Source: Carya illinoinensis (Eukaryota; Streptophyta; Magnoliopsida; Fagales; Juglandaceae). From it: a stretch of DNA of 64,000 nucleotides. How positions within the stretch are numbered: the stretch's first letter is position 1; every line of letters begins with the position of its first letter. Under the pieces are notes generated by a model. The model saw only the letters and a list, made by a program, of their open reading frames with translations. It was not told the origin of the DNA and did not search any database. The position numbers and the translations under genes are program-made. This document shows, in pieces, positions 36,201 to 47,600 of the stretch. The stretch is from the NCBI RefSeq assembly GCF_018687715.1, contig NC_056765.1, positions 4,644,001 to 4,708,000 on the forward strand. Reading direction: 5' to 3'.

Positions 36201-36660
36201 TCCTATTGCACCAAGTAAATTGTGGACCACTAAATCCCATATCCTTCAAAGCATAGTTCATAGGTACATTTCTAAAATCTAATAGTTGTCTTTCAAGTCT
36301 CAGTCTTCCCCCTTTTTCTCATATTGATATAAAAGCTCATTAAAATCCCTAAAAACTAACCATGATGCCGCCTCCCTCCTAGCACATGGCTGTATTACCT
36401 CCCAAGTTTCATGCCTACAATTTTTATCTGGATGCCCATACACCCCTATGACAAACCATGTCCCCTTCATCCCCGTAGTGCAAGCATCAATATGCAATTT
36501 TGAATATTTCAGCATAGTCAAGTTTACATCCCCCGACCATAACATGGCAATACCCCCACTCCTACCCACACAATGAACTGCAAGGCAATTAGGAAAACCC
36601 AACAAATACTTACATTTCTCAAACTCACGAACATGCAATCTAGTCTCCTATAGAAACAGG
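33223..36660 (-). pseudogene. LINE ORF2 endonuclease, RT and zinc finger, broken
   Basis: Endonuclease: GRSGGIAMLW and WLVFRDFNELL (GDFNE reads RDFNE) at 36638-36300, then FSGPQFTWCNRK at 36261-36058. RT: PSKAPGPDGMAPLFYQKYW (35435-35253), GIRQGDPLSPYLFLL (about 34860), and the catalytic box MLFANNSVVF (about 34710), where FADD has become FANN. RT thumb: [17 protein letters not shown] and MMARFWWGQ (34386-34132). Zinc-finger region: SGKFTVRSMY (about 33700). Linker: WGVWFRRNKMVHD (about 33300). Several stops separate these blocks. Confidence 0.78.
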
Positions 36661-36884
36661 ACACTAGGCTCCTTTTTCTTCACTTAATCGCGAAGAACTC
36701 GAATGCCCCTTGGGTTCCCATGCGGAACCCACGGGCATTCAAGTTAAGAAGCTTCATGGCTCCTGGCGGGGTAGAGAGTCAGCCACCACCGATACCAAAT
36801 CAGTTGACAAACTGTCATCTTCTTCCTGAGCACAATGCCTTGAAACTAACCTCTTAGATACTCTCCTTTGATGTTCACCCTTCA

Positions 36885-37795
36885 TCATTTCAAGACAGAA
36901 GCAGTCTTCAACAGTTTGATTTGAGCACCGTTACTGACTTGCGAGTGTCTCCTCCATTTCCTACCCATAGAGACATTAGGCTTCAAAAGCCTCTTAGGCC
37001 CCAGACTCACTTGGTCAGCCTCCACCACATCTAGTCCAACAAAAGAAGCATCCTTATCCCGTGCACTTCCAAGACCCGTGGTAGAGCCCATTTGTACAGT
37101 CCTAATTTCAGGCCCACCTAATTCAGCCTCCCTAAGCCCCTTTTTGCTCATCGTATTCGTAATCTCCTTAACTGAAGTTTGAAATTCCTGTCCTACCATT
37201 ACTCCCCCTTTTCTGCCTTGTAACGTTCCCATAATCTTTGTAGTTTCCTCCACTTCATTAGGTAGTTCGTTATATGATAGGATAAACTTTGAAGATTTAG
37301 CCTCCTCTAAATTTATGTGTTGAGGATCTTTTATGGATTTATCACCCATCACTGCCAAACTAGCCGACTATCTATTTTCCTTCATCGGAGCGCCCATTGC
37401 TCTGATACCATTTGCTAATCATGCCAGAAACCTCATTTACCCCTGAAATGAGCATCTCTCATCCACTGACCATACGAATGGTTTGGATTCATCTTCCAGG
37501 GCATACAATCTTTGAGACTATGGCCCAGGCAACCACAATAGTAACATAGGTTTGGTAAACGTTCATAGGATAAATGTATCCAAATAGACTCCCCCTTTCC
37601 CAGATTGAGCTTCTTGCTTCTCAACAGAGGTTTTGTGATATCCAGTTTGATCCTCACTCGCATGAACTCCCCCCATTCCATCTGCCCCTCATCTAAGTCC
37701 ACCTCTATCACTTCACCCACTGCATCCCCGATTAGCTTTCCCACATATTCATTACAAGCTATAAATGCTAGATCATGCAGTCGGACCCAGAAGTT
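36885..37795 (-). pseudogene. LINE ORF1 C-terminal half with CCHC zinc knuckle
   Basis: It begins inside DUF4283 (NFWVRLHDLAF), passes through GKLIGDAVGEVIEVDLDEG and MRVRIKLDITKPLLR, and reaches a complete zinc knuckle LCYYCGCLGHSLKDC (CX2CX4HX4C) at about 37510-37555. A Lys/Ser-rich tail follows at 37358-36885. The N-terminus is lost with the 5' truncation. Confidence 0.75.
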
Positions 37796-38564
37796 AGGAC
37801 TAAAAGTTAGGACTAAATGTTTCGGTCACCATTAGTGTCCAATGGCCAAATGGTAACCATAGATAGTCTATACTCAGTGTATAACTCATTTATACGGTGA
37901 CCATTAAAGATTAACATCCTTTTTGAGGAAATCGAAAAATGGCTAAGTCGATTTCTGGGTTTAAAGATCTGAACATCCCACTAGCAACATTCGAACGAGC
38001 ATCTGTACTTTGAACATATGTTAATTTGCGTTCTAATGTTCTATTACATTTGAATGTTTATATAGTAAAATGTTTGAATGTAATGTTTTCCTAGTGGTTT
38101 GACTACAAACGTTTGAACGCAAGATTTCTATAATTTGAACATTTAGCTATACATTTGAATTGTATACATTAAACGTTTGAATGTAAGGTCTCGTGGGACA
38201 TTTTAGTCCTAACATTCAAACATAGACCTAGAATAGTTTGAACGTTCAATCAAATACATTTGAATGCGATAGGAGTTAAAAGACCTGTTGAAACGTTACA
38301 ATCGAACGTTTCATGTAAATACGTTCGAATGCACTATAGCATTATTATAAATACTGGCTGCAGCCAATATTCAATAGCAAAATTCTCAGTTGAAGATACA
38401 AGGTCAATACACAAGAAAAACCAGCCTATCCAGCCATGCATCTGCATATTTTGACAGAAGCAACGCACAAATATGTTCTGAATTCCATTTCTTCTATATA
38501 TGAAAGAGAAAATAATTCCTATTCTCATCTGAAAATGGAATGTAGCTTGTAAAGTGGAGTGTTT

Positions 38565-39381
38565 TTAACAATTGATTGGCGTGTGCATCCTCACAACAAT
38601 TTTGTTTTCTACCTCAAGGGCCATCACTAGTGTGTCATGAAGCAGGATGTTGTAGACATTCAAACCCTGTAAAACATGGGCAACAAGCATCAGCCAATGG
38701 CATTATCCAATTGATCACAACACATTTGCATAATGTAGATTTTGTGTAGGCAAATTCAACTTTTAACCTATAGGGCTACCATCCACCAGTAGAAGTTTGT
38801 TGGAGTTCTCCATTTGTTTGACAAGAATTCCTGAAAATTGACCATAAAATTAGAAAATTGTGCTTGGATAAGTAGAATTTGAGCTTCACCAAAGACATCT
38901 CCATTATTTCTAGAGGACATCTTAGTCTCATCCCAACTCTGAATGTTTACTAAATCTTTCAAAAGTATCTGGGCGGTAAAGCTCTGAACTAACTAGTACT
39001 GACTCACATTAATCTTCCTAATAGTACCCAAGGAATAGCAAATACTTCAACACACAAGCATAGAACCTATTAACTAAACTAGTTAAGGACAGAGACAGAA
39101 CGTACACAAGTTGAGAACATCTCATACTTTCTCCAAGGTCTAAAAGAAATTACCATATGTTGATGTTTTCATAATTAAATTCCTAACTAGCTACAACACT
39201 AATCAGTGTAAGTGAGAAATATAATATATTGGGAAGTGGCGGCAAGAGACATGCATGCCTTCCTTCCTTCTGCTGCATGAGTAGTCAAAGCAATCTTTAG
39301 CCCAAGACGACGAACCTTCTTATTTAGCCTAAAAGCATGACTTCGTGGCTTAAGGCCATGCATGGTAGCACCACCCCTAAA
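38565..39381 (-). pseudogene. Mitochondrial-type ribosomal protein uL4 gene fragment with introns
   Basis: Three - strand exons match the C-terminal half of organelle-type uL4. Exon 39381-about 39262 reads FRGGATMHGLKPRSHAFRLN then KKVRRLGLKIAL-AAEG. Exon 38830-about 38717 reads QMENSNKLLLVDGSPI then LNLPTQNLHYANVL. Exon 38666-38565 reads GLNVYNILLHDTLVM and RMHTPIN before a stop. Acceptors (ACAG, TCAG, ACAG) precede each exon, so this is a genomic, not processed, copy. A TAA at 38765-38763 interrupts the middle exon after PIG. Upstream exons were not found up to 41 kb. The protein would be a large-subunit mitochondrial ribosome component; this copy is dead. Confidence 0.72.
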
Positions 39382-41012
39382 CTGTACACACCCATTGAAT
39401 TGATTAAGTTCCATTGAAACACATGATCTAAATTTCTTAGTAACGATGCAAACCTTAAAATCCATAAGCAGAGTAACTACCTGTGGTCAATGAAAAGAAA
39501 AATCCCACTTACAATGGATAAACAAGGCTAACCACAGGCCTGAAAATCAAACCAAGGAAACAAATAGGTGAAGGAGGAAATAAACAAGCACCAGCTCTAC
39601 TACATTAACCTAAACATTAAGCCACGATAGTAGTGTAATCTCAAAACAAATTGGAATTAAAGAAAATACATCAATCAACTTTTGTTCTTGTTAAGGACGT
39701 GTTTCGTACCACCAACTGCACAGATGACCTGCAATAGATAAGATGGTGGCACGAGATGTCCAATGGGACTATGATACTTTAGTTCAAGAGAAGTAGTCTC
39801 GATATGCATATATGAATGAATCTTATGCGTTACCTTTGAATGTTATTTATAGGACCATTAAGTTGACCATAAGTAATGCCCACCGAGTCTATCTTTGATA
39901 ATTTCGAATAAACTGATAAGATAACCTTTCTGATAAGATGGAGGTGTTATCTACTCACCATATTATCCTTCATGCCCCTGTTGATTGAATCCCTGGACTT
40001 GCAACACTTGTTTCAAAGAACTAAGCTCGACCCTTGAGGCCTTAGAGTTGGGCTTTCCAACATATAGGCTTATCCCATTGGGCCTGAGTATCCCTTCCTG
40101 CTGCCATTCCTCTACAATGTAACTTTCTAATAAAATAACTGGTAGTATCCACTTATATTCTTTCTCGAACCCAGAAGAATCTACTTTTTTTTTTTTTTGT
40201 TCTTATCTTTCATTTTTAAAGTTTAACGAAGAAAATTGGTAAAGTAAGTAGAAGAGTGGGGGAAAGCATACCAAGCAAGAACATCAAAATTATATTGAGA
40301 AGCATCTTGAATAAATTGGCAGGCCCAAACCCTATCTCTCTCCCTGATCCCGCAATGGACCACCACAACAAAGTTTTTCGCAAGCAGATTTAGCACAAAA
40401 CTCAACCACAAATTTGAGCTTTAAACACAAAATGATAAATGAAACAATTGGCATCTAATGACAGCCCCAAGTTCAATTAGCCGGAAAAGATCCAACTTTT
40501 CTTTTCTTTCATTAATCATTTTCCTCCCCTTCCATAGCATCCACACAAACCCCAAACCATCGAATGGTTAAAAAGATGAATAAATGAATACAACCTCAAC
40601 ATTAAAAGAGTATAAGCAAATAAATGGCCCATCTAGTTAAAATAAAAACTAACCTTGCACATCGGAATATTGGTACACCCCAAGGCCGAGCCAATATGCA
40701 TATATACCCATTAATCGGTGTCAGATGATCTCCAGACAATAAGAACCGAGGGGCAATCTATCTCCAGACAATGGGAACTAAGGGCCAAAATCAGTAAAGG
40801 GAAGATAGAAACAAAGCGAAAAGGCAAAGTCTTGGAAGGGATGGGAAGGGGAAGGAGAGAAATTCAAGGGAAGAGAGAGTTTTGACCGTTGTAGCTTGAA
40901 ATAAAAAAAAAATATATATATATATATATATGATTGAGCTACAGTAACATGATTCGAGGAGGTGGAAAACTGCAGCTCAAGATCAAATTTATTTAAACTT
41001 GCCCAATGCAAG
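39382..41012. other. Non-coding DNA 5' of the uL4 pseudogene
   Basis: It may hold lost upstream introns or exons of the uL4 pseudogene, but I could not identify any coding segment. A T-run lies at 40185-40198 and an (AT)n run at about 40914-40931. Confidence 0.35.
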
Positions 41013-41015
41013 TGT

Positions 41016-41143
41016 CATTGTAAGAAAAACAGGTTTTTGTGACCAATTTATTGCAACAAGAAAACTATTAGCAACCAATTTTAGTTGCTAATAGTCTTCT
41101 CGTTGCAATAAATTGGTCACAAAAGTCATTTTTTCTTATAGTG
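41016..41143. mobile_element. 128-bp foldback MITE of CACTA type
   Basis: The two halves are near-perfect inverted repeats of about 60 bases: TTTTTGTGACCAATTTATTG on the left is answered by CAATAAATTGGTCACAAAAG on the right. The ends are CATTGTAAGAAAAA and, inverted, CACTATAAGAAAAA, which is the CACTA-superfamily terminus with one change. TGT occurs directly outside both ends (41013-41015 and 41144-41146), a 3-bp target duplication as expected. Confidence 0.85.
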
Positions 41144-41146
41144 TGT

Positions 41147-41910
41147 TTTTGATGCTCTATTAGGCATTGACTATGAGCTAGGATGCCTAATCCAACGTGA
41201 GTATTATAAGTACTCTATCGTTATCTTCCTTCTTTCTCTTGAGTCTTGCAGCTTCTGTTAGTTTCTTAAATTGTTAGTTAGGAGCTACGTACATATAAGA
41301 TGCATGCATGCATCGGAGAGGCAGTAGACATCATGCTGGGTCATTTTAGAGAGAATGATCATGGTTTGGTCATTTTTTGATATTATACATATAAATATAT
41401 CATAAAAAAAAACATTTATGATGAGTTACTTAAGATGAAAATAATTATTTTTTATTAGAAAAGACTTATTTTAACATAAAATAATTGCCAGTTAGCAAAT
41501 AAACTGTTTTCTTGTTGTGTATATATGCTGATAGATTAAGATGCAAACATATATAATTATGCGGAACGGGAGATTCCTACTCGAATGGTCAAAGTATTTT
41601 CTGTCTTATTTTGATGATGTAATGTACTTGCTGGGATAATGAAATTAATTTATGGTTGTTGAAAAGATTTTATGTATTTTGATGAGTAGATTATTGAAAA
41701 TCATGAAATTTAAAACAAAAAATTATTTCAAAATCAATATAAAAGATATACATTATAGTATATAAAAAATTAGAGAAATTAAAAAATAATAATATTTTAT
41801 TAGTATAGAAAGTGAAATGCCTAATTCAACATCGGACTAGAATTTTGAATGTGTAAGCAAAAGACAAAATGTGAGATTTTATCCAAAATTTTGACAACTT
41901 TTACTGTGAA
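41147..41910. other. AT-rich spacer
   Basis: No ORF or conserved element recognised. It is the left flank of the LINE whose poly(A) tail begins at 41914. Confidence 0.4.
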
Positions 41911-41913
41911 CGC

Positions 41914-42187
41914 TTTTTTTTTTTTTTTTGGTATATTATATTTTTTGCTTTTTATTTTCAAATCCTCACCAGAGGCGGAGGAACACCTTCCTTACATTAG
42001 TACAAACAAACAAAACCCCAATGAAACCCGAGCAGTACAACTCATAAACTAGTAAAATCAAGCGAGCACAAGGAAACAAAAAGCTTAATGAAGTAAATAT
42101 GGTAAGTCTAACTTATCCAGCTGAATGATGCCCCTCAAAAAGCTTGGTAGTGATGCTTCACCCAAAAAACTACATGTCAAACCCTCC
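41914..42187 (-). pseudogene. LINE RNase H C-terminus, 3' UTR and poly(A) tail
   Basis: Read from 42187 down, the frame of the 54371 fragment continues with EGLTCSFLGE and IIQLDKLDLPYLLH to TAA at 42087-42085. The ending parallels LLKTDKLWLPYLRIS of the 5'-most LINE at 570-619. About 155 bases of 3' UTR follow, ending in 16 A (T-run 41914-41929). Confidence 0.8.
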
Positions 42188-42190
42188 TCA
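42188..42190. repeat. Left target-site duplication of CACTA-1
   Basis: TCA, repeated at 54371-54373. A 3-bp duplication is diagnostic of CACTA insertions. Confidence 0.85.
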
Positions 42191-42220
42191 CACTACAACA
42201 AAAATAGGTTTTAGTGACAG
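42191..42220. repeat. Left terminal inverted repeat of CACTA-1
   Basis: It starts CACTACAACAAAAATAGG and ends TTTTAGTGACAG. The inverted partner is at 54341-54370. Confidence 0.92.
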
Positions 42221-42845
42221 ATGAAACTGTCACAAGAAATGCAAAAAACGTCACGAAATATATTTAGTGACGGTTTCTGACCGTCACAACAACTGTCACG
42301 TAATGTGCGTCATGGATTACATTTGGTGACAGTTTACTGTACAAGCGTCACTAAAAATATTTTTAGTGACGGTTGGAGATGTGCCGTTTGAAATAACGTT
42401 CGAACGTATGATTTTCTGTGACGGTTAGAATCCGTCACAGAATATAACGTTCGAACTTAAAATTATAAGTTCGAACGTAAAAAGGAGGAGCTGACATCCG
42501 AACGAGAAAAGCTAATGTTAGTTGATTATAGTTCGGACGTATAATGTAAACGTTCGAACGTTTATACGTGCGAACGTTACGTTCGAATCTCGAATCCAAC
42601 GAAAATGAAATAATGTCCGAACGTTTGTATCGTGACATTTGGACGTTAATTCGAATGTTAAGTGAGTAGAGTTCGAACGTAAAGTGTACGTTCGGATGTT
42701 GTAACGTTAAACTTTTTTGACATTCGAACGCTTTTTTAAATTGGGTTAAACGTTCGAACGTTTTGTTACTATTTTGTAAGGTTACGTTCGAACGTATTTT
42801 CGAACGTTTAATACTGTTGAAACGTATTTTTTTTACATTCGAACG
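42221..42845. repeat. Left subterminal region of CACTA-1: hairpins and palindrome array
   Basis: Hairpin-forming units such as GTGACGGTTTCTGACCGTCAC and GACGGTTAGAATCCGTC lie at 42270-42440. From 42395 to 42845 the 12-bp palindrome ACGTTCGAACGT and variants (ACGTTCGGACGT, TACGTGCGAACGT) recur every 10-50 bases. In En/Spm such subterminal arrays are the binding sites for the TNPA protein. Confidence 0.8.
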
Positions 42846-42980
42846 TACATATCAGAAATGCTGAAGTCATCCACTTAATAAACAAACCAATTGTTTCACA
42901 TTACAGTACATATTTCACAACCAATATTGTTTGAAACTGTTTTCAAATTAGATGTAAAAAACATAATACAGAAATAAGAT

Positions 42981-44593
42981 TCATTTCTTTTTCTTTCCTC
43001 GCCCAGCACGATTCTGTTGCAATGACATAACACGCTCCATTTGCAGCATCATCTCCCGCTGCACTTGCTCTTGGACCTCACTACGGATTCTTTCCTCATG
43101 TTCTCTTTGTTGGTCCTGCAAACGCGTCTCTAAATGAGACTGTCGCTCTAAGAGGGACTCCAACTCTTGCTGTCTAGACCTCATATACTCATTCTCGCGT
43201 CGTGCAGCTTCTAAATCTTTGGTAAGATTATTAATTTGTGATGTCGATGAGGTTGAGGAAGATGAACCGGAATGCTTGAAAGATCGTCCCAAACCTCTTG
43301 CCATACTAGAGTTGGGCCCAAGCACCTGTGAAAAAATGTCCAAGTCACTAGGAGAGGAATCCCCAGAAGCTGACTGCATCTCCATCATTTTTCCCTGCAG
43401 TTTGAGAGATCAAAACACACAATAAGTAACATATTAAAAGAAATACAAATAAAAAATAATTTAATCACATGTTACATAATTTATTCAACAAAAGGAACAC
43501 CGCTTACATAATTAATTGCAGCTGCAGGATCCATCCACTCACTATGCTCATTAGTGTGAGCAGCAGCATAGACATGAATGAGGGAAAAGTTTTCAGGATC
43601 ATCACGTTTCTAAGAAAATGACATTAGCAATTTGAAAAAGACAATATTAGTACTTATATAAAAGAATAATAAGAAAAAATATGAATTATTACGTTTATTA
43701 ATTACCATTTTTTCAGCAAGACGATGGAATGATCTTGAACCAGCACGATGGTGAATAGTCAGAGCAGATCTATTATTTGCATTTGTAGAACTTAAGTGCT
43801 ACAAAAATAATTCTCACCGTTAATATACCTGATATTCTGGAGAGGCAAAAAGATCACAATACTTTATCCAGTCATCTAATTTCATCTGCTGGAAAGGGGA
43901 CTGTGCAGCCTCTTCAAACGTCTCAAATTTCTTGAAATGGTCGTGACATCGTCCCTTGTGACGTCGGAATAGTGTAGCCATTAACTCATTCACAGTTCTC
44001 AAATCCTCGCTACGACCAAAGTCGAGGTCAAATTCATCCTAATTATAAATTAGGAACGTTAAAAATATAATAAACTAATGTAGGTGAAAAAAATGATATA
44101 ATAAGTAAACTCACCAGCACACGACTCCGAATGTGTTCCTTAATCTCATTCGGTACATCTCTCCAGGAGCGCACATAAAATGGAGCGTAAGCTCGAATTA
44201 CTGTGCCAATATAGGAGGAAAGCGCTGCTGCACTATCATTCACTCCTCCAGTGGAATTATCAGGAATTGTGATTTTCAATTTACCATGCCTTCGATTTTT
44301 CTCAAGTGAGATGCCGCGTGTATAGCCACGACCGCGACGAGCCAATTGTTCATCAACTAATAGATGATAGTATAATTTTGAAGGTTATATATATTATTTA
44401 TTGAAACAAACATCTTCAAGTATATATAGTATTAACGTAAACATTCCTTACCGGTAGGTGTTGACTGTGCATCGTTCTCTGTAATGTTAACTTCATCTTC
44501 GGGAACAGACTCCTCAGGTGGGGAGTCCTCAATGGGTTCAGGACTTGGACTCGGTGGAGGAGGCACATTTCTCCTTTGTCTTTTTGGCGGCAT
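42981..44593 (-). CDS. TNPA-like protein, Ptta/En/Spm plant transposase family, six exons
   Basis: Exons on the - strand: 44593-44452, 44356-44115, 44038-43829, 43798-43706, 43609-43508, 43394-42981. All introns are GT-AG with matching phases, giving an uninterrupted 400-residue protein. The first exon is Pro-rich (MPPKRQRRNVPPPPSPSP). Residues about 50-230 form the Transposase_24 domain: RGRGYTRG, then APFYVRSWRDVPNEIKEHI, FRRHKGRCHDHFKKF, STNANNRSALTIHHRAGSRS and the HEWMDPAA-like HSEWMDPAAAINY. The last exon is a long coiled coil (LTKDLEAARRENEYMRSRQ) ending in GRGKKKK. In En/Spm the second protein binds subterminal repeats and assists the transposase; I infer the same role here. No lesion seen. 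Confidence 0.85.
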
Positions 44594-44695
44594 ACTTGGA
44601 AATGATTATATATAACAAAAAAATATTATTAGAATAAATTTATATTTATTATAAAATTCTATAATGGCTGTATATGAATAAACTTTTTAGTACTT

Positions 44696-47600
44696 TTAGT
44701 CTTCATCTTCGGATGTATTTTCCATGTTTGTTTCAGAATGTCTCTGTATAACATCTTCGTCATCAGACTCTTCTTCTGTACTTTTCTCACTTTCTTCAAT
44801 TGAGTGATAATTTAATGAAGACGGGTCGAGATGGATGAGTGGGACGTCATCTCTACATAAGGGGAGCAACTCGAGTGCACCGAGGTCAACAAATAAGTTA
44901 ATACCCCCTCCTCCATCTTCCTGGTAGGCCTCTACATTTAGAGTGTCATCTTCATCTCCACTATTATCGTAATCTGCACTCGTTCCTACTTCATATATAT
45001 TTCGAGGGACAAATTTTTGTACAACTCGCCAAGTTATCTCTCCACTATCTTCATCAGCACTTTTCATTGGATCAATCAAGTAATAGATTTGAGTAGCTTG
45101 ACAAGCCAGTACGAATGGATCATCTTCGTACCATTTAGATGCAGTATTAACACTCGTAAAATGATTATCCCTATATATCGAATCCCGACCACCGCCTAGA
45201 TCCCACCAATCACATTTGAAGACATATGTTATAGACCCACCCAGATATTTCAATCCGATAATATCACAAATGACACCATAATAATCAATATCATCTGTTC
45301 CATGACTCCCCTCGACCAAGACACCACAGTTTTGAGTTTTTCTATTACGTTCACGGTCCAGAGTATGGAATCTATAACCTCGAACTGTGCATGCAGTGTA
45401 TTGAAGTGCTCTGTTTGATGGACCACGGGCCAATGCATACAATTCAAAAGAGACTGATTCGGGATCACGAGCACGTTGTTCCAATATCTAACAATTTAAA
45501 TAATGTCATTTATTAAATATTAGCTAGAGTTAAAACTTTCATCATGTAACATATAGTATAGAGTTTAGTTCATACACGTTGTTCAAACCATCTAGAAAAT
45601 TCTGACTCGTGTCTTGCCACTATATCCTCGACGCCTTCCATCTTAAGTTTGTCCATGTGCTCACTGTATAGTATATATTATCATATTATTTTACATAACA
45701 ATAGTTAAAGTTGTATATAATCTTTAGAATTATTTAAACCTTGTACAACGACATACCTGAGATAGTGATCAATCTCCTGACAATTATTTAGTACGTACCA
45801 CCGAACTTTACCCAACTCTGTATCAAGTAAATCGTAACCCGTTTGTGCACCCAAAGGTCGTACATTCTGAGAAAACACTGATAGCTCACGAGAAGGCGGA
45901 GCAGCAAGATCAGCATTTCGTTCTTGACGAATAAATCGTGTCTCAACACCACGAAGATATAAAGAGCAAAATGTTAACCATTCATCGTGTATATAGGCCT
46001 CTGCTATTGAACCCTCAGCTCTGGCTTTATTCCCAACAGTGCGCTTCAGTCGACCTAAATATCTTTCAACTGGATACATCCAACGGAACTGTACTGGTCC
46101 ACCCAACATGATCTCCCGAGGTAAATGTATTGCTAAATGGACCATGACATAAAAAAATGACGGTGGAAAGATTTGCTCAAATTTACATAGTATAGTAGCA
46201 ATGTCTTCTTCCAGTTTCTGCAGCATATCTCGCTTCACTACCCGAGCACACAAATCCTTAAAAAACATACACAATTCAGTTATGGCAACACGTACAGGAG
46301 ATGTTAGCTTCCCACGAATTCCCACCGGTAATAACTTCTGTAAAATACATGACAGTCATGACTTTTCAATCCACCAATTTTCCAGTCATCATGACTTACG
46401 CATCTACTGATATTTGAAGCATAACCATCTGGCAACTTCACACCTTGCAACCATTTGCAGAAGTCCATCCTCTCCTCCCTTGTCATTGTAAAACATGCAT
46501 GCGGCATGACCACCCTCTCACCATCCACTCGTAAATGCAAATTATGTTTAATTCCCATTCTCTCAAGATCTTTCCTTGTCTTAATCGTATCTTTCGTCTT
46601 TTTATTGATGCTCATCAATGTACCCAGTATATTATCACAAATATTCTTCTCAATATGCATTACATCCAAACTATGTCGCAACATGCAAGACGACCAATAC
46701 GGCAACTCAAAAAAAATACTACGCTTTGTCCAATTCAATTCTGCTACGCCTCGTTTTCTCTTGTTCTTTCCCCGACCTTTGCCAAAATTGTTCGCTGCCA
46801 CATGTACCAATTGTTCTAGGATCTCTTCCCCAGACAACTCATTTGGCGCAATTCTATCTTCTACGCGTCCATCAAACTTAGCGGATTCTGTTCTCCATGC
46901 ATGATTAGTTGGTAGATAACGTCGATGACCCATGAAACACAACTTTTGAGAATATTTTAACCACTCACTAGTAGTTTCTTTATTACACGTCGGACACGCT
47001 AACTTTCCTTTAGTACTCCAGCCAGAAAGATTCCCATATGCCGGAAAGTCATTTATCGTCCACATTACCGCAGCATGCATCTGAAAAGTTGTTGATGTGG
47101 ATGCATCATAAGTTCTGACGCCTGCTTCCCATAACTCTTTCAACTCTTCAATCAACGACTGCAAATATACGTCAATGTCATTCCCAGGTGATCTCGGGCC
47201 GGGGATAAGCAAAGTTAACAAAAAGTTGGGCGCCTTCATGCACCTCCATAGTGGAAGATTGTACGGAATCAACACTACAGGCCAAGTGCTATAACTTGTA
47301 CTCATATTTCCAAAAGGGTTGAATCCATCAGTTGTGAGTCCGAGACGCACGTTCCTTGCTTCTATCCCAAACTCTGGATACTGATTATCGAAAGATTGCC
47401 ACGCAAGTGAGTCAGCAGGGTGCCTCATAAATCCATCATTTTGAACTCTTTTCTCTTTGTGCCACTTCATATCGTGAGCTATTTTCTTACACATGTATAA
47501 TCTTTGCAACCGGGGTTTCAATGGGAAATATCGCAATACTTTAACCGGAACGCTTTTCTTATCCTTCCACCTCGACTCTCCGCATACAGGACATGCTTGT

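Larger units (their letters stand above)
32660..37795 (-). mobile_element. 5'-truncated L1-like LINE nested in CACTA-2
   Basis: The - strand order is ORF1 C-terminal half (37795-about 36885), endonuclease (about 36660-36050), RT (about 35760-34100), zinc-finger and linker (about 34050-33223), RNase H (33210-32698), then a short 3' UTR. The break at 37795 falls inside ORF1 (NFWVRLHDLAF...), the usual 5' truncation of target-primed retrotransposition. CACTA-2 repeat DNA lies on both sides, so the LINE inserted after CACTA-2. The 3' tail merges with the AT tract and the target duplication is not resolvable. Confidence 0.8.
27750..38340 (-). mobile_element. Old, internally deleted CACTA element (CACTA-2), carrying a nested LINE
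   Basis: The left end (GTGACAAATGAAACTATCACAA, about 27755) matches the subterminal sequence of CACTA-1 at 42214. Next come decayed palindrome repeats (27930-28350), a DUF4216-type exon (about 28540-28900), TNP2 remnants (to about 31220), more decayed repeats (31900-32330) and AT-rich DNA (32300-32650). After the LINE at 32660-37795, decayed repeats resume (37985-38335). The TNPA-like gene, equivalent to 42981-44593, and the right terminus are absent. The terminal CACTA bases are not recognisable, so borders are approximate. Confidence 0.7.

Noticed and set aside
38565..39381. Organelle DNA insertion (NUMT/NUPT) as the source of the uL4 exons
   Set aside because: uL4 of plant organelles is nuclear-encoded as far as I know, and this copy has spliceosomal-type introns.
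42435..42638. 67-residue ORF in the left subterminal region of CACTA-1
   Set aside because: It is built from the palindromic repeats and encodes repeated RSDI/RSNVY-like words; composition explains it.
46335..46345. GTATTTTACAG in TNP2 as a tiny GT-AG intron
   Set aside because: Eleven bases is far below the minimum plant intron size, and removing it would also delete conserved residues. A 1-base deletion in a T-run is simpler.
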